A stretch of 64,000 bases of DNA from Aidingimonas halophila (lineage in GTDB: Bacteria; Pseudomonadota; Gammaproteobacteria; Pseudomonadales; Halomonadaceae), in NCBI RefSeq assembly GCF_900106955.1, contig NZ_FNNI01000008.1, positions 1 through 64,000 on the forward strand. Direction: 5' to 3'. Every line of letters starts with the position of its first letter. The stretch's first letter is position 1. The position numbers were made by a program, and so were the translations under genes. The notes under the pieces were generated by a model, which ran no database searches, had not been told where the DNA came from, and saw only the letters and a program-made list of their open reading frames with translations. Of this stretch, positions 9,348 to 18,258 are shown piece after piece.

Positions 9348-10255
9348 GCGGCACCTCCATTGGCGACTTGGCTGGTGTGCGGATCACGGAGGTCCAGGTG
9401 GGAGCGAGTTTCCGACGGCGTCATGACCCGGCCGCCCAACTGATCGATGATGCCACCGGCTTTTTCGACCAGTTGGCCGTTGGTCGCCAGCACGCCTTTC
9501 TCCAGATAAAGGTTGTCCTCCAGACCGACCCGTGCGTGACCACCGAGCAGCGCTGCCTGTGCCACCATCGGCATCTGATGACGGCCAATACCGAATGCCG
9601 CCCAATGGGCGTTTTCCGGCAACTTGTTGCGCATGGCCAACATAGTTTCGGTGTCGGCTTCAGCGCCCCAGGGAATGCCCAGGCAAAGTTGATAGAGTGG
9701 ATCGCCATTGATGAGACCTTCCTGCTGGAGTTGGCGAGCGAACCACACATGGCCCAGATCGAAGCACTCGAGTTCTGGCTTGACGCCGGCGGCCTGCACC
9801 AGACGGGCATGCTCGCGCAGCCAGCCGGCAGTATTGATGTAGACCATGTCGCTGAAGTTGAGACTCCCGCAGTCCAGCGTACACAACTCCGGCAGTAGTT
9901 CACCGACCGGGTGATGACGTTCGGCAGGGGTCTGGATATCGGTGCCCGGACCGCCACGGGTGGGGTCCTGCGAGTCCGGTAACCAGTCACCACCGCCGCC
10001 GGCAGTAATATTGAGAACGATGTCAGTGCCGGATTCCCGCACCCGCTCGACGACTTCGCGGAAATGCTCGGTGGAGTGGCTGACAGCGCCCGTATCGGGA
10101 TCGCGCACGTGCAGGTGAGCGATGCTGGCGCCGGCCTTGGCCGCCTCGATGGCGGCATCGGCGATCTGCTTCGGTGTGACCGGGACATTGGGATTCTTGT
10201 CGACGGTATCGCCGGCACCTGTCACGGCGCAGGTCAGGATAACGTTGCGGTTCAT
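9344..10255 (-). CDS. cdhC: Dehydrocarnitine cleavage enzyme (BKACE/DUF849 family)
   Basis: A 303-residue TIM-barrel beta-keto acid cleavage enzyme. I place the start at ATG 10255, where [13 protein letters not shown] begins the family core and GAGG lies upstream; in-frame ATGs up to 10351 would add ~32 residues not typical of the family. Zn-ligand motifs are visible: HLHVRDP near residue 47 and [11 protein letters not shown] near 230. In the known pathway the enzyme converts 3-dehydrocarnitine plus acetyl-CoA to betainyl-CoA and acetoacetate. It is the first gene of the minus-strand operon cdhC-cdhA-cdhB-hydrolase, divergent from the BCCT transporter. Confidence 0.9.
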   Translation of the reverse strand: MNRNVILTCAVTGAGDTVDKNPNVPVTPKQIADAAIEAAKAGASIAHLHVRDPDTGAVSHSTEHFREVVERVRESGTDIVLNITAGGGGDWLPDSQDPTRGGPGTDIQTPAERHHPVGELLPELCTLDCGSLNFSDMVYINTAGWLREHARLVQAAGVKPELECFDLGHVWFARQLQQEGLINGDPLYQLCLGIPWGAEADTETMLAMRNKLPENAHWAAFGIGRHQMPMVAQAALLGGHARVGLEDNLYLEKGVLATNGQLVEKAGGIIDQLGGRVMTPSETRSHLDLRDPHTSQVANGGAA

Positions 10256-10490
10256 GGGCTGGGCCTCATCGAGGGAATTTGCGCCCAGTGTCGACGAGTT
10301 GGTCATCTCCGACTTTTCATTTGCCGCCATGAAATCGACACGATTGGCCATAGTGTCTGGGGGGTATTCCCCTGTGTCATGCCCCTATACCGATTCATCG
10401 CTTGGTAACCGACTGCCAACTGGCACTAGAGTAGGCCGCCATGCTCATGGCGCATTGCGTCCACCAATAACGATAGAGGGAGACAAGCCC
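10256..10490. promoter_or_regulatory. Divergent control region between carnitine operon and BCCT transporter
   Basis: 235 bases separate the start codons of cdhC (minus) and the transporter (plus). It must hold both promoters. A small inverted repeat GGGG-TATT-CCCC lies at 10361-10372. No strong -35/-10 pair was identified by eye. The LysR gene at 14143, at the end of the divergent transcript, is the natural candidate regulator, but I could not fix its binding site. Confidence 0.4.
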
Positions 10491-12047
10491 ATGCGAGAGC
10501 AATTCCGGCCATTGGTATTCTGGCCAACCTTTCTGGTGCTGGTGGCGGCGGTCATTGCCAGCTACATCGATCTCGATGCATTTCTGGGCGCTACCAGTGC
10601 ACTCAACGATGCCATTCTCGACCGGTTTTCCTGGCTGTTCAGTCTGGGCAGCGTGTATCTGCTGGTGTTGGCCGTGGTGGTGTATTTCTCGCCGCTGGGG
10701 CGTATTCGTATTGGTGGCGATCAGGCAACGCGACTACTGACACCACTGCGCTGGTTCTCGATCACCTTGTGTACCACGCTGGCGGTCGGTGTGCTGTTCT
10801 GGACGACGGCCGAACCGCTGTACCACTTGATGGGACCGCCGGCATCGTTGGGCCTCGAGGAAGGATCCAGCGAGGCGGCGCTGTTTTCCATGTCGACCAT
10901 GTTTCTGCATTGGGCATTCACCCCCTATGCGATCTATGCGGTACCGGCCCTGATTTTCGCTCTGGCGTTCTACAATCGACGTCAGCGGTTTTCGATTTCC
11001 AGCATGCTCGAGCCTCTTTTGGGGGAGCGGGTCAAGCGTTTCGCCGGCTTGATCGACGCCTTGGCGTTGTATGCCTTGGTGGCGGGCATGGCGTCCACGC
11101 TGGGAACCGGGGCTCTGACGTTGGCCGGCGGTGCCGGGCAGTACATCGACGGCGATACCAATCCGGTGCGACTGGGCGTGATCATCGCGATCATCGTCGT
11201 GACGTTCGTGATCTCTGCCGCCAGTGGCCTGCAACGTGGTATCGCTCGGTTGTCGTCGCTCAACGCCTGGTTGCTGCTGGCGCTCGGACTCTTCGTGTTC
11301 GTTTTCGGGCCCACCGTCTTCATGCTGCAACTGGGCGTGGAGTCGTTCGGGGTCTATCTCGACAATTTCTTTACCCGCAGCCTGTTCACAGGGGCCGCCG
11401 GTGACGATCAATGGCCTTATTGGTGGTCGATTTTCTACTGGGCGATCTGGTTCGCCTGGGCGCCTGTAGCGGCCCTTTTCCTGGGCAAGATTTCCCGTGG
11501 CTATACGGTACGCGAGTTTCTGCGTGTGAACCTGCTCTATCCGGCACTGTTCGCCGTGATCTGGATCACGATCTTTTCCGGTGCGGCGCTTTACTTCCAG
11601 ATGCGCACCGGCGTCGATCTGCACGCGATTCTCGACGACCGCGGCATCGAGCATGTGCTCTATGCCCTGTTCCGGGAACTGCCCCTGGCGGTGGTCTGGA
11701 TTCCACTGCTGCTGTTCATTGCCTACATCTCCTACGTCACCGTGGCCGATTCCAATACCGACGCCATCGGCAATCTCTGCACCCGTGGCCTGACGGCCGA
11801 TTCCGACCTCAACACCGGTTTACCGATGAAGGTGCTGTGGGGCGTGATCGTCGGCGTCGTCTCCTGGGTCATGGTCAGCTTCGTGGGTATCGACGGCGTC
11901 AAGATGCTGTCGAACCTGGGCGGTTTGCCGGCGATGCTGATCATTCTGACGGCCAGTAGCTCGCTCTGGATATGGCTCAAGTACCCGGAACGCTTGTCGG
12001 TCCCGACGTCCTCGTCTCTACCATCGTCTGAAAAGGAAGCCAACTGA
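10491..12047 (+). CDS. BCCT-family transporter, probable carnitine/betaine uptake
   Basis: A 518-residue protein with about 12 transmembrane helices. The start at 10491 is set by AGAGGGAGA 7-13 bases upstream and by MREQFRPLVFWPTF leading into helix 1; the open frame reaches further upstream without family sequence. WTTAEPLYHL near residue 106 corresponds to the BCCT WxxAEPLYH motif, and WAPVAALFLGKISRG near 320 is the conserved core around helix 8. BCCT carriers move quaternary ammonium compounds by sodium or proton symport or by exchange. Divergence from the cdh operon points to carnitine as substrate; choline or betaine remain possible. The CocE-like hydrolase starts 2 bases after its stop. 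Confidence 0.88.
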   Translation: MREQFRPLVFWPTFLVLVAAVIASYIDLDAFLGATSALNDAILDRFSWLFSLGSVYLLVLAVVVYFSPLGRIRIGGDQATRLLTPLRWFSITLCTTLAVGVLFWTTAEPLYHLMGPPASLGLEEGSSEAALFSMSTMFLHWAFTPYAIYAVPALIFALAFYNRRQRFSISSMLEPLLGERVKRFAGLIDALALYALVAGMASTLGTGALTLAGGAGQYIDGDTNPVRLGVIIAIIVVTFVISAASGLQRGIARLSSLNAWLLLALGLFVFVFGPTVFMLQLGVESFGVYLDNFFTRSLFTGAAGDDQWPYWWSIFYWAIWFAWAPVAALFLGKISRGYTVREFLRVNLLYPALFAVIWITIFSGAALYFQMRTGVDLHAILDDRGIEHVLYALFRELPLAVVWIPLLLFIAYISYVTVADSNTDAIGNLCTRGLTADSDLNTGLPMKVLWGVIVGVVSWVMVSFVGIDGVKMLSNLGGLPAMLIILTASSSLWIWLKYPERLSVPTSSSLPSSEKEAN

Positions 12048-12049
12048 CC

Positions 12050-14074
12050 ATGCGCGTCAAAGAGGATTTTCCCTACGCCGTTCGCGAGATTGAACATACC
12101 GAGATCCCATTGGCCGACGGGACGCGTCTGGCGGCCCGGCTCTGGTTGCCGGAAGGCGCCGAGCGGGCACCGGTACCCGCGATTCTCGAATATCTGCCGT
12201 ATCGCAAACGAGACGGCACGGCGGTGCGTGATGCGCTTACCCATCCCTATTTCGCCGGTCACGGGTATGCCTGCATTCGAGTCGACATGCGGGGAAACGG
12301 TGAATCCGATGGGTTGATGGAAGATGAGTATCTGCCGCAGGAGCAGGCCGATGCCCTGGAAGTCATCGACTGGATCGCCAGCCAGCCCTGGTGTAGCGGC
12401 AAGCTGGGCATGATGGGCATCTCCTGGGGCGGCTTCAATTCCCTGCAACTGGCTGCCCTGCGTCCCGAGCCCCTCGAGGCGATCATCACGCTGTGCTCCA
12501 CCGACGACCGGTTCGCCGACGACATTCACTACAAGGGCGGCAACCTGCTGCTCGAGAACATGGGCTGGTCGGCGACCATGCTCAGTTTCTCTGCAGCGGT
12601 ACCCGATCCGGCGTTGGTAGGAGAGCGCTGGCGTGAGATGTGGCAACACCGGCTCGAAAACATGCCGCTGATGGCGGAGACCTGGCTGTTCCATCAGACG
12701 CGGGACGACTACTGGAAGCATGGGTCGGTGGGGCAGAACTATGCCGATATCGAGGCGGCGGTCTATTGTGTCGGCGGCTGGGGTGACGCCTACAAGAACA
12801 GCGTACCGCGGTTGATGGAGCACCTCGAGTGTCCGAAGAAGGCCCTGATCGGGCCCTGGATTCACAAGTACCCGCACTTCGCGATTCCCGATCCGGCCAT
12901 TGGTTTCCTCCAGGAGGCACTGCGCTGGTGGGATTACTGGCTCAAGGGAATCGACACCGGGGTGATGGATGAGCCCGCCGGCACGTTCTACCTGCAGGAT
13001 GGCCTGCCGCCTCAGCCGATGTATCGCGAACGGCCGGGGCAATGGGTACGTACGGAAGGCTGGCCGAGTCGTGAGGTGGAATCCCGCTGTCTGTCCTTGA
13101 CCGAACGAGGACTGGTGGAAGACAACGCGGCACTGGCAACGTCGCAATGTATCGACTCGCCGTTGACGACGGGACGTTATCAGGGCGAGTACTGCGCGAT
13201 CTGGTTCGGACCCGACCTGCCGGCGGATCAGCGACGCGATGATGTCGATGCCTTGTGTTTCGATGGTGAACCGGTGGCGAAACCGCTGCCGATTCTCGGC
13301 AAGCCGCGTGTACGTCTGCGTCTGGCCAGCGATGCGGACTGCGGCCAGCTGACCGTGCGGCTCAATGACGTCGGGCCGGATGGGCGGGTCGCCGAGATCA
13401 CCTACGGCGTGCTCAATCTGGCACTGCGTAACGATCTGGGCTCTCTCGAGCCGCCGGTCCCCGGTGAGCCCATGGAAATCGACCTGGAGCTCGACATGAT
13501 CGGCTATCGTCTGCCGGCCGGCCATCGCCTGCGGGTCTCCATTGCTTCGGCCAATTTCCCGCTGCTCTGGCCGAGTCGCGAACGCGCCGCACTGACACTG
13601 CTGCCCGGCGAACAGTCGCTGGAACTGCCCGTTTTCCGGGGAGAACCGCTGGCCGAGACGCCCTTTGAACCGCCGGAATCGGCGACGCCCGAACGCCTGG
13701 AATCGCTGCGGGACGCCCGGCCTCGGCGTACGCTTCAGGAAGACGTGGGCAGTGGCGAGGTCACCACCATCGTCGAGGATGACCTGGGTTACATGCGTTT
13801 TCTCGATCATGGATTGTGGGTCGATCAACACTGCCGGGAAACCTATACGGCACATCCTGACGATCCCGATGCCACGCGGGCCGAGATCGTCTGGCATTAT
13901 CGCGCCGGGCGAGACGAAGGCGAGGGGCAGTTTCAGGTCGCCGTGGAGAGCCGTTACTGGTTGAGGGCGGATGCCGAGCGATTTTATCTGGAAGCACGAC
14001 AGGTCGCTCATGAAGGCGACGAGGAAATTCATCGCCGACATTGGCAGCGACAGGTGCCGCGTACTGCGTTATGA
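12050..14074 (+). CDS. CocE/NonD-family serine hydrolase
   Basis: A 674-residue enzyme with the X-Pro dipeptidyl-peptidase S15-type alpha/beta core (residues ~15-290) and the C-terminal jelly-roll domain of the family (from ~310). The nucleophile elbow is GISWGG near residue 124 and the conserved DMRGNGES lies near 78; GPWIHKYPH near 265 supplies the catalytic His. Relatives are cocaine esterase, glutaryl-7-ACA acylases and X-Pro peptidases, so they act on esters or amides. No signal peptide, hence cytoplasmic. It is co-transcribed with the BCCT transporter, which suggests that it opens a transported quaternary-ammonium ester or amide, possibly acylcarnitine or a choline ester. That substrate is inference. 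Confidence 0.85.
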   Translation: MRVKEDFPYAVREIEHTEIPLADGTRLAARLWLPEGAERAPVPAILEYLPYRKRDGTAVRDALTHPYFAGHGYACIRVDMRGNGESDGLMEDEYLPQEQADALEVIDWIASQPWCSGKLGMMGISWGGFNSLQLAALRPEPLEAIITLCSTDDRFADDIHYKGGNLLLENMGWSATMLSFSAAVPDPALVGERWREMWQHRLENMPLMAETWLFHQTRDDYWKHGSVGQNYADIEAAVYCVGGWGDAYKNSVPRLMEHLECPKKALIGPWIHKYPHFAIPDPAIGFLQEALRWWDYWLKGIDTGVMDEPAGTFYLQDGLPPQPMYRERPGQWVRTEGWPSREVESRCLSLTERGLVEDNAALATSQCIDSPLTTGRYQGEYCAIWFGPDLPADQRRDDVDALCFDGEPVAKPLPILGKPRVRLRLASDADCGQLTVRLNDVGPDGRVAEITYGVLNLALRNDLGSLEPPVPGEPMEIDLELDMIGYRLPAGHRLRVSIASANFPLLWPSRERAALTLLPGEQSLELPVFRGEPLAETPFEPPESATPERLESLRDARPRRTLQEDVGSGEVTTIVEDDLGYMRFLDHGLWVDQHCRETYTAHPDDPDATRAEIVWHYRAGRDEGEGQFQVAVESRYWLRADAERFYLEARQVAHEGDEEIHRRHWQRQVPRTAL

Positions 14075-14142
14075 GCGGTGCTAAGTCGCGGCGCCCGGCA
14101 CGTGTTAACCTCGGTGACGCTATCTTGTCACCGGGGAGTGTC

Positions 14143-15060
14143 ATGCCCAGCCGCGATGCTTTGCCACCGCTGTCTTGCCTGCGGACCTTCGAAGCCGCGG
14201 CGCGTCACTGCAACTTCACCCAGGCAGGAGTGGAACTCAGCCTGACGCAAAGCGCCGTGAGCCGCCAGGTCAAACGGCTGGAAGCGGATCTGGGGCGGCC
14301 GCTGTTCGAACGTAGTATCGAAGGGTTGCGACTGACCCCGGCCGGTGAGCAATACTACCGGGTGGTGCGGCGAGCCCTGCGCGACATCAGTGATGAAAGT
14401 GCGCGCCTGCGCCGCCACGGCAACGATCTTCAACTGACACTGGCCTCCAGTCCGACCATCGCCTCGATCTGGCTGGCCCGGCATCTGCCGGATTTTCAAT
14501 GTGCGCATCCGGATATCGAGATACGCATTCTCACTGTCGAAGATCCCTACCGTCTCGATCTCGCGGAATTCGACCTGGGTCTCTATTACTATGTGGCCGA
14601 TGAGGTCGATCCGCCCGGTATGCTGGCCGAACCGGTCTTCCAGGAAGAGGATGTCATCGCGGTATGTAGCCCCGCCTACCTCGAACGCCAGGGTGAGGTG
14701 CGAGATGCGGCCGACCTGCTGGCGCATCACACACTGTTGGTGGTCGAGGACCATTTCCATGACTGGTTGACCTGGGAGGCGTGGTATCGGGCCCTGGGGC
14801 TGGCCTGGCAATCGCCGACCCATCGGTTGCGTGCCAACAGCTATCAATTGCTGATGCATGCCACCTTGGCCGGGCAGGGCGTGACTCTGGGCTGGGCGCG
14901 GCTGCTGGCCGATGATATCGAGCAAGGCAGTCTAGTGCAGGTATTGCCGTATCGGCTGCCCAGTCGAGGCAAGCTGTCGTTGTTCAGCCCCCGGCACCGT
15001 CACCTGACGCCTGCGATGCGGGCATTTCGAGCATGGTTGCTCATCAGGCAGGGAGAATAA
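14143..15060 (+). CDS. LysR-family transcriptional regulator (GcvA-like) of the carnitine locus
   Basis: A 305-residue LysR protein. The start at 14143 gives MPSRDALPPLSCLRTFEAAA, the standard GcvA-subgroup N-terminus, with GGGGAG upstream. The winged helix-turn-helix covers residues ~8-66 (ARHCNFTQAGVELSLTQSA), followed by the periplasmic-binding-like effector domain. It lies 68 bases after the CocE-like gene in the same direction and is the only regulator in the neighbourhood. It probably controls the divergent carnitine genes in response to carnitine or a catabolite. Note that the known Pseudomonas regulator CdhR is AraC-type, so this would be a different control solution. Confidence 0.9.
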   Translation: MPSRDALPPLSCLRTFEAAARHCNFTQAGVELSLTQSAVSRQVKRLEADLGRPLFERSIEGLRLTPAGEQYYRVVRRALRDISDESARLRRHGNDLQLTLASSPTIASIWLARHLPDFQCAHPDIEIRILTVEDPYRLDLAEFDLGLYYYVADEVDPPGMLAEPVFQEEDVIAVCSPAYLERQGEVRDAADLLAHHTLLVVEDHFHDWLTWEAWYRALGLAWQSPTHRLRANSYQLLMHATLAGQGVTLGWARLLADDIEQGSLVQVLPYRLPSRGKLSLFSPRHRHLTPAMRAFRAWLLIRQGE

Positions 15061-15064
15061 AGCG

Positions 15065-15412
15065 ATGTCGGCATGTGATTCTGATGTGTCCCTGGCGACG
15101 CGTGCGCGTCGGATCCTCGAGACAGCACCCGAGACGGCGTTGCCGATGACTTACCAACAACTCGCCGAAGCGCTGGGTCTACAGCCGCCGCGTACCATTC
15201 AGCGTGTTGCCCAGGCATTGGAGACCCTGATGCGCGAGGATGCTGCACGGGGGCGACCATTCATCGCGACCCTGGTGATCAGCCGCCGAGAGCCTCGGCC
15301 CGCTCAAGGGTTCTTCGATCTTGCCGTCGAACTGGGACGATTCCCGTCCGACCCGGCACAGCAGATCAATGCCTATCATACCGAGTATCATCGAGCGTTG
15401 CGGGCACGCTAG
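15065..15412 (+). CDS. Small conserved-looking hypothetical protein, winged-helix-like
   Basis: A 115-residue soluble protein 4 bases after the LysR stop, with AGGGAG (inside the LysR 3' end) as ribosome binding site. The region MTYQQLAEALGLQPPRTIQR near residues 29-48 looks like a helix-turn-helix, followed by a strand-rich segment with SRREPRPAQGFFDLA. The pattern recalls small proteins that combine a DNA-binding module with a nuclease- or methyltransferase-like tail, but I do not recognise the family. Its spacing suggests co-transcription with the LysR gene. Confidence 0.75.
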   Translation: MSACDSDVSLATRARRILETAPETALPMTYQQLAEALGLQPPRTIQRVAQALETLMREDAARGRPFIATLVISRREPRPAQGFFDLAVELGRFPSDPAQQINAYHTEYHRALRAR

Positions 15413-15483
15413 TCGGCCAGCTGGCGGTTGCAAATTCTGGCAGACTAGGCGCATCTTTTCCGAAACCATGAAGAGGGAGCGAC

Positions 15484-16746
15484 ATGAGCGAGACGAAGCA
15501 GCCATGGACACAACCCATGCCGGAGCAGCAATTCGAATTGATGCGCGAGATCCTGGATGCCCCCAGTCCGGTAGGGATCGAAGGGGCCATGACCTATGGG
15601 GTGCTCAAACCGTATTTCGAGAGTTTCGCCCCGAAGGATTGGCATCTGCATCAGTTCAAGGGCCATGCCGGTGTCGTGCTGGACACCCATCCGGGCAGGG
15701 ACGACCTGTTCAAGGTGATGATCGTCGGCCATGCCGACAAGATTCGCATGCAGGTGCGCTCCATCGGCGAGGACGGCAAGATCTGGATCAATACCGACTC
15801 CTTCCTGCCCACGGTGCTGATCGGGCATGAGGTCAAACTGTTCAGCGAAGATCCGGACAATCCCGGCAACTATCGTGTTATCCAGGGCGGCACGGTCGAG
15901 GCGCTGGGCGCCATCCACTTCTCCGATCCATCGGTGCGCACGGGCGACAAGGGCATCAAGAAAGAGCAGATCTACCTGGACTTGCAGATTCATGGCGACA
16001 ACAAGAAACAGCAAGTCGAGAACCTGGGGGTAAGGCCGGGCGACGCCATCCTGCTCGATCGCCCCATTCGCCCGGGATTCAGCCCCAACACCTTCTACGG
16101 TGCCTATCTGGACAACGGCCTGGGCTGCTTCGTCACGGCGGAAATAGCGCGCCTGATTGCCGAAGCGGGTGGCACGCAGCAGGTACGCGTGATGTTCGCA
16201 ATCGCCAGTTACGAGGAGATCGGGCGCTTCGGCAGCCGCGTGCTGGCCGGCGAGCTCGAGCCGGACGTACTCATCGGCGTGGACGTGAACCACGACTACG
16301 TGGCGGCCCCCGGTATCGGCGACCGGCGCATGCAACCCCTGGAAATGGGCAAGGGCTTTACCATGTCAGTAGGTGCCATTGCCAGCGAGCAGCTCAATCG
16401 CCTGATCGAGACCACGGCCAAGGAGCACGAGATCCCCATGCAACGTGACATTGTCGGGATCGACACCGGCACCGACGGTATGGCCGGTGTGCTGGCGGCT
16501 ATCGACTGCGCCGCCACCTCCATTGGCTTCCCCATTCGCAACATGCACACCATATCCGAGGCCGGGAATACCCAGGATGTCATGGCTGCGATCTACGCCC
16601 TGACCTACACGCTTCAAGCGCTGGACGGCATGGCGGACCCGCATCGGCAATTCCTCGATAACCATCCGCGTCTCGATCAGGCGAATTCCCTGGCCCACCA
16701 GGGCTCGGACAAGCCCGACGAGGAGAAGACATATGACGATCACTGA
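15484..16746 (+). CDS. M42-family metal-dependent aminopeptidase (FrvX-like)
   Basis: A 420-residue cytoplasmic peptidase. Zinc-ligand and catalytic motifs appear in order: GHAD near residue 79, DNGLG near 215, EE in ASYEEIG near 243, DVNHD near 268, and HTISE near 356. This is the M42 pattern of co-catalytic zinc aminopeptidases, typically tetrahedral dodecamers. The start has GAGGGAGCGAC upstream. The last ~45 residues are an acidic hydrophilic extension beyond the usual core. Its 3' end overlaps copC by 14 bases, an odd pairing with copper genes; the overlap may be coincidental packing rather than shared function. Confidence 0.88.
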   Translation: MSETKQPWTQPMPEQQFELMREILDAPSPVGIEGAMTYGVLKPYFESFAPKDWHLHQFKGHAGVVLDTHPGRDDLFKVMIVGHADKIRMQVRSIGEDGKIWINTDSFLPTVLIGHEVKLFSEDPDNPGNYRVIQGGTVEALGAIHFSDPSVRTGDKGIKKEQIYLDLQIHGDNKKQQVENLGVRPGDAILLDRPIRPGFSPNTFYGAYLDNGLGCFVTAEIARLIAEAGGTQQVRVMFAIASYEEIGRFGSRVLAGELEPDVLIGVDVNHDYVAAPGIGDRRMQPLEMGKGFTMSVGAIASEQLNRLIETTAKEHEIPMQRDIVGIDTGTDGMAGVLAAIDCAATSIGFPIRNMHTISEAGNTQDVMAAIYALTYTLQALDGMADPHRQFLDNHPRLDQANSLAHQGSDKPDEEKTYDDH

Positions 16747-17116
16747 TGGCACGACCGGTTACAACGGGTGGCATTGGCGGTCGGTCGTTGCGGTCGGCTT
16801 GTTGACTGTCAGTTCCCTGGCCTGGTCGCATACCCATGTCACCGCGACGCACCCGGTCGATGGTGAGGTGCTGCAGGAGTCACCGGAACGCATTGCGGTC
16901 GAGTTCGACTCTCCGCTGCGGATGACCCAGTTCGAGATCGCCGGTTCCCAGGGAAAGGTCGAGTTGCGAGAGGATTCGATCGGCTCAATGGCAACGCAGC
17001 ACGAAGGCGTGCCGGCCGAGCCTCTGGCGCCGGGAGAATATCAGGTCGAGTGGCGGGGCCTCGCTGAAGACGGTCATGACACGTCGGGTGACTTCGGCTT
17101 TACGATCGACGAATAG
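16733..17116 (+). CDS. copC: Periplasmic copper-binding protein CopC
   Basis: A 127-residue protein with an N-terminal hydrophobic signal (residues ~15-31, ending SSLAWS). Cleavage there would leave the mature N-terminus HTHVTATHP, where the first His is the classic Cu(II) ligand of CopC. The second half of the site is in EDGHDTSGDFGFTI near residue 112 (Asp and His). No methionine-rich Cu(I) motif is present, so it is the Cu(II)-only short form. copD follows after 3 bases. CopC hands copper to CopD or buffers it in the periplasm. Confidence 0.9.
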   Translation: MTITDGTTGYNGWHWRSVVAVGLLTVSSLAWSHTHVTATHPVDGEVLQESPERIAVEFDSPLRMTQFEIAGSQGKVELREDSIGSMATQHEGVPAEPLAPGEYQVEWRGLAEDGHDTSGDFGFTIDE

Positions 17117-17119
17117 CCG

Positions 17120-18016
17120 ATGGGCGATATGCTGCTGAGTGGCTGGGATATCTGGGTGATTGCCCGTGAGCTGACCACGGTGGGTTTCTACGTCGCCACT
17201 CTCATGGCCGTGGGCGGCGTCCTGTTTCGTGCCGCCTTTCCCGCGCTGCCGGTTGCTCAACAGGCCAGGCTGGAGCGCAATAGTCTGGTGGCAGCCTGGT
17301 CTGGGATTGCCCTGGCCTTGTTGCTCTGCCCGCTGCATGCAGCCTATCTCGGGGGCAGCTCGCTGACGGCTGCATACGATCACATGCTGTTACGGATCGT
17401 GTTGCAAAGCGCTCAAGGTGAACGCCTGTATCTGTCGGTGGCCGGCCTACTATTGCTACAGGTGGCCTTGCTAGGGAGCCGGCTTCCCCACCTGCGTGCC
17501 ACTGTTGGTATTCTGGGCATCCTCCTGGTACTGGTTGCCTTTACGCTGGTGGGGCATACCCACGGGAAGCCTGTCCTGAGCGGGTTGCTGATCGCGCATC
17601 TGGCCATGGCGGCATTCTGGCTGGCGGCTCTCCCACCATTGTTTCGTCTGCTGCACCAATCCTCGCAGGATCCGTTGCCGTCGCGCCAGCTACAGCGTTT
17701 CAGCCGTCTCGGTGCCGTCATGATCGCCGTCTTGCTGATGGCCGGTGGCGTGCTGGCTGCCTGGCTGTTGGGTGGTCAAGCCACGGCTCTATGGCATTCG
17801 AACTATGGCCGAGTACTGTCACTCAAGTTGGCCCTGATCGCGCTGCTGTTGATGCTGGGTGGACTCAACCGATGGCGGCTGGTGCCTGCATTGGCGCGTG
17901 GCGAGCGTCATGCCCGTCGGCACTTGCGCCTGAGTATCGCTGGCGAAGGAGTATTGATGATACTGGTCCTGCTCGCTGCAGCGCTGTTGATGAATACCAG
18001 GGCGCCGATGGCATAG
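17120..18016 (+). CDS. copD: Copper transport/resistance membrane protein CopD
   Basis: A 298-residue protein with about eight transmembrane helices and histidines placed at membrane edges (LVGHTHGKP near residue 145, LWHSNYGRVLSLK near 225). The last motif, (H)xxYGxxLxxK, is the CopD family signature. It forms a two-gene unit with copC and probably moves copper across the inner membrane. The gene ends with a divergent AT-rich regulatory region before a small exported protein. The direction of transport cannot be deduced from sequence. Confidence 0.9.
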   Translation: MGDMLLSGWDIWVIARELTTVGFYVATLMAVGGVLFRAAFPALPVAQQARLERNSLVAAWSGIALALLLCPLHAAYLGGSSLTAAYDHMLLRIVLQSAQGERLYLSVAGLLLLQVALLGSRLPHLRATVGILGILLVLVAFTLVGHTHGKPVLSGLLIAHLAMAAFWLAALPPLFRLLHQSSQDPLPSRQLQRFSRLGAVMIAVLLMAGGVLAAWLLGGQATALWHSNYGRVLSLKLALIALLLMLGGLNRWRLVPALARGERHARRHLRLSIAGEGVLMILVLLAAALLMNTRAPMA

Positions 18017-18173
18017 AGCATGACCATCTTTCCTCCCCGACTCGACTCCCGAACCTGAGGTGTTGACGCCTTGGTGTGTTGCTGGCCGGCAATTCATCAA
18101 CAAATAGTCCTGCCCTTTGAGTTCTTCATGGTGATAAGCACTCGCTATCTCTACAATGCAAGTCAACTATTTT

Positions 18174-18183
18174 GTTAGCTAAC
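18174..18183. promoter_or_regulatory. Perfect palindrome GTTAGCTAAC, probable operator
   Basis: In the otherwise G+C-rich window the block 18165-18205 is A+T-rich and holds the palindrome GTTAGCTAAC, followed 10 bases on by the partly related ATAGCTTAC. It sits ~80 bases upstream of the small exported protein start at 18259. The half-site TTAGCTAA resembles operators of MarR-type regulators, but no such regulator gene is nearby, so the binding protein is unknown. Confidence 0.5.
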
Positions 18184-18258
18184 TAATAATATGATAGCTT
18201 ACAAACCATCGGAAGCCCCTTGGACCCAAGGGGCAAGGAGAGGAAAGGAGATAGACCC

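Noticed and set aside
10122-10490. N-terminal extension of the BCCT transporter
   Set aside because: Antisense to cdhC and without membrane or family sequence; ATG 10491 has a good ribosome binding site.
11732-14041. 769-codon open frame on the minus strand opposite the BCCT and CocE-like genes
   Set aside because: Composition-driven antisense frame: no family motifs, His/Gln/Arg-rich, and it lies over two well-supported plus-strand genes.
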